Source: Impatiens glandulifera
Lineage: Eukaryota; Streptophyta; Magnoliopsida; Ericales; Balsaminaceae
NCBI RefSeq assembly: GCF_907164915.1
Contig: NC_061864.1
Coordinates: forward strand, 14,329,889 to 14,393,888
Length of the DNA stretch: 64,000 nt
Reading direction: 5' to 3'
A model generated the notes under the pieces. That model searched no databases. It was not told the origin of the DNA and was given only the letters and a program-made list of their open reading frames with translations. Numbering within the stretch: the first letter of the stretch is position 1; each line of letters starts with the position of its first letter. The translations under genes and the position numbers were made by a program. Positions 62,046-64,000 of the stretch are shown piece by piece.

Positions 62046-64000
62046 TCAAGAACATCCAAATTGCAAATTTGACAGTTTTGATTGGATTTAAATTTTTTGA
62101 TCCAAGGGAATAAGTAGCTTCACAAAGCTCGAGGAATATTATGAACATCATCTCAAGGTTTGATTCAACATGGATGATTTTAGATTTTATCAAAATAGTT
62201 TATGAACTAAAACTGGGTTTTTGGTTTTTAAGTTGTAATGAAGTGTAGGGAACTTGTCAATAGCTTCCTTATATTACATATGATTGATTGGTACCAAAAT
62301 ATGAACACTAGCGGTTCAATTTGATCAATTTAAAAACTTAAAATTTTCATTTATTTTGAAAATTTTGATTTTGATCAGACATGATCTGGATTGATCAAAC
62401 ATGATCGAAATAGGTTCCTAACATTATTAGAAACATGTTGGGAAACTTTCTAGGCTATTGTTCTTGAGGATTAGCTCAAGAATAGAAACCCCAAATTTGG
62501 ATTTTTCTAAATTCAAATTTGGAAATTTTGTTTTAGATCGATTGATCAGTTCTAGCTTTCACATAAAATTTGTAAATGATTCTAGGATCGTTTTCTAATA
62601 AAAAAAATTCAACAACCAGGCAATATACAAACTTATTAAAACTGAAATATAAAAATTTCAATTTCAAATTAGAAGATTGATTGAAAGTTTACCAAGGATT
62701 GGAGAACACTCCTTAGACCTTAAGGAAGCTTTTGAGATGCTTAGATCCGACCTTTTAAGGCCTGGTACATAGTTATGAAAAATCTTGATGCATGAAGCTT
62801 CAATGATGGATTTTATGAAAATTCGAATTGAGGGCTTGAGAGGTGATCTCTTGCCTTCAGATTCATCAAGGGAGACTGTTTATAGCCTTCCAAAATCGGT
62901 TCAGGAAGCAAGTTGATTGGATTTAGTCAAAACCATCAATGGTGTTTTGTATGTTCTTGATTCAACTTGCCTGATCAGGCCATAATGAAGCCTATGATCG
63001 TATGCGAAATGATTATTGTGGTAGGGTGATAATTTCAACTTCTAATCAGTCGAAATGGTGAACTATCGACGAAGTTCCATTTTTGACAAATCAAAGATGG
63101 GATTCATCCTTATATGTTCTTCATCACGAGAAAGAAGATAAATCGTACGTAAAATGACGATGTTTTGTGCGTAAAAGCGGACATGGAGCGTTCCGTCTGG
63201 GTTCCTCCGCGATAGTGTGGTTCGTTGCGTTTCAGCTAACAATGTTGGGCGCGCGTTAGCTGATTCACTGCTTTGTGGATGTGCGTTCCTTCAGCTGTAG
63301 CGGGCGACACGGGCAACTCTCGGGGGTTTGCTAAAAATTCAGCGCTTATCCGTAGGTCGCGATTTCGACTGTAGCAATCTTTCTGGATTTTGGTTACACC
63401 CAATTACAAATAATTTTTTTTTAATTAAAACCTTAAAGGTTTATTTGAAATTGATTTTTCTTTCACACTTTTGGATTTATTTTTTAATCTTTAAAATACA
63501 CAAAAATATTTAAAATAAATATAATTTTTATTGTGTCAATATATTTTATTTTTGTATATTTTCGGGGTTAAATAAATAATTCATTTATGATGAAATGGAT
63601 ACAACATTTATCCTAAATTATTTATTTTAATCCCTTTGATTATTTTGAGATGAAATGAGTACAACATTTATCCCAAATTATTTTATTTGGTCATTATCCT
63701 TAATTAATTATGGATACAATTATTATAATAATTAATCCAATTAATTGTTTAATTAGGTTTTAACCTTTGAATTAATTATTTTGATTTATTTATTAAAAAT
63801 AATCTAAATGATTTTACAATTTTAAAAAAGGTTAACGAGTCTGATTTAGATAATTTTAAACTAGTTAAATAGTTACGATTTTAAACTTACTATACTTTTT
63901 TTTAAATTTTACGAGTTTATAAATAATTTTAATTTTACTATTTTACAATATAAATATTTAAAATTAAAAAAATATATATATTATTTATTTAAATTAATTA
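62046..64000. other. Unassigned terminal stretch
   Basis: No gene is recognised. Part of it (about 62690-63360) has a more balanced base composition, with CGTTGCG/GGGCG words and decayed coding-like texture, which suggests an unidentified repeat or retrotransposon LTR. The final 500 bases are A+T-rich, with two near-repeats of GATGAAATG(A/G)(G/A)TACAACATTTATCC at about 63587 and 63650. Confidence 0.4.

Noticed and set aside
61909..62091. Small protein with repeated LSVL
   Set aside because: It coincides with the CGGTCC minisatellite and reads through its units; no homologue is recognised.

Overview
This window is a stretch of plant nuclear DNA from a flowering plant, most likely a eudicot. 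It is strongly A+T-rich outside exons, has GT-AG introns and many plant transposable elements, and carries a plastid-derived insert. I cannot name the species from sequence alone.

Four complete host genes can be assembled exon by exon, each giving an open frame across all junctions. (1) A Noc2-family ribosome-biogenesis gene lies on the minus strand (13150-20268, 12 exons, 674 aa). (2) A calmodulin-binding IQ67-domain (IQD) gene lies on the plus strand (25592-28008, 4 exons, 486 aa), head-to-head with the Noc2 gene across about 5 kb of repeats. (3) A SAMTL-type mitochondrial-carrier-family gene with an EF-hand lies on the plus strand (29689-36770, 7 exons, 796 aa). (4) A DEMETER/ROS1-type 5-methylcytosine DNA glycosylase gene lies on the minus strand (38662-45043, 18 exons, 1388 aa) and converges on the SAMTL gene. 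The glycosylase keeps its helix-hairpin-helix catalytic Lys and Asp, its four iron-sulfur cysteines and its C-terminal domains. It has an unusual N-terminus made of 109-residue tandem repeats and a lysine-rich tail made of 15-residue repeats.

The rest is mostly repeats. Positions 1-3.1 kb hold a decayed LINE. 3.8-7.5 kb holds two large foldback (inverted-repeat) elements, the second built of short ACGTG-containing repeats. 7.8-9.3 kb holds a CACTA-type transposon relic flanked by two misordered fragments of a DEMETER-like gene. 11.0-11.4 kb and 22.3-24.4 kb hold hAT-type elements, including a non-autonomous copy inserted with a perfect 8-bp target duplication into a decayed hAT transposase. 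A SINE-like tRNA-derived segment lies at 24.5 kb. 48-55 kb holds local tandem duplications, a broken DUF538 gene and a mosaic plastid insert (ndhF joined to rpl2). 55.06-60.55 kb is an intact-looking Ty3/Gypsy chromovirus with near-identical LTRs, inserted into a local tandem repeat. 60.6-64 kb is A+T-rich with a CGGTCC minisatellite.

The four genes act in different processes (nucleolar ribosome assembly, calmodulin/microtubule scaffolding, organellar metabolite transport, DNA demethylation). Nothing suggests they form a functional cluster. The most unusual features are the repeat-expanded demethylase, its scattered second-copy fragments and the repeat-armed foldback element.
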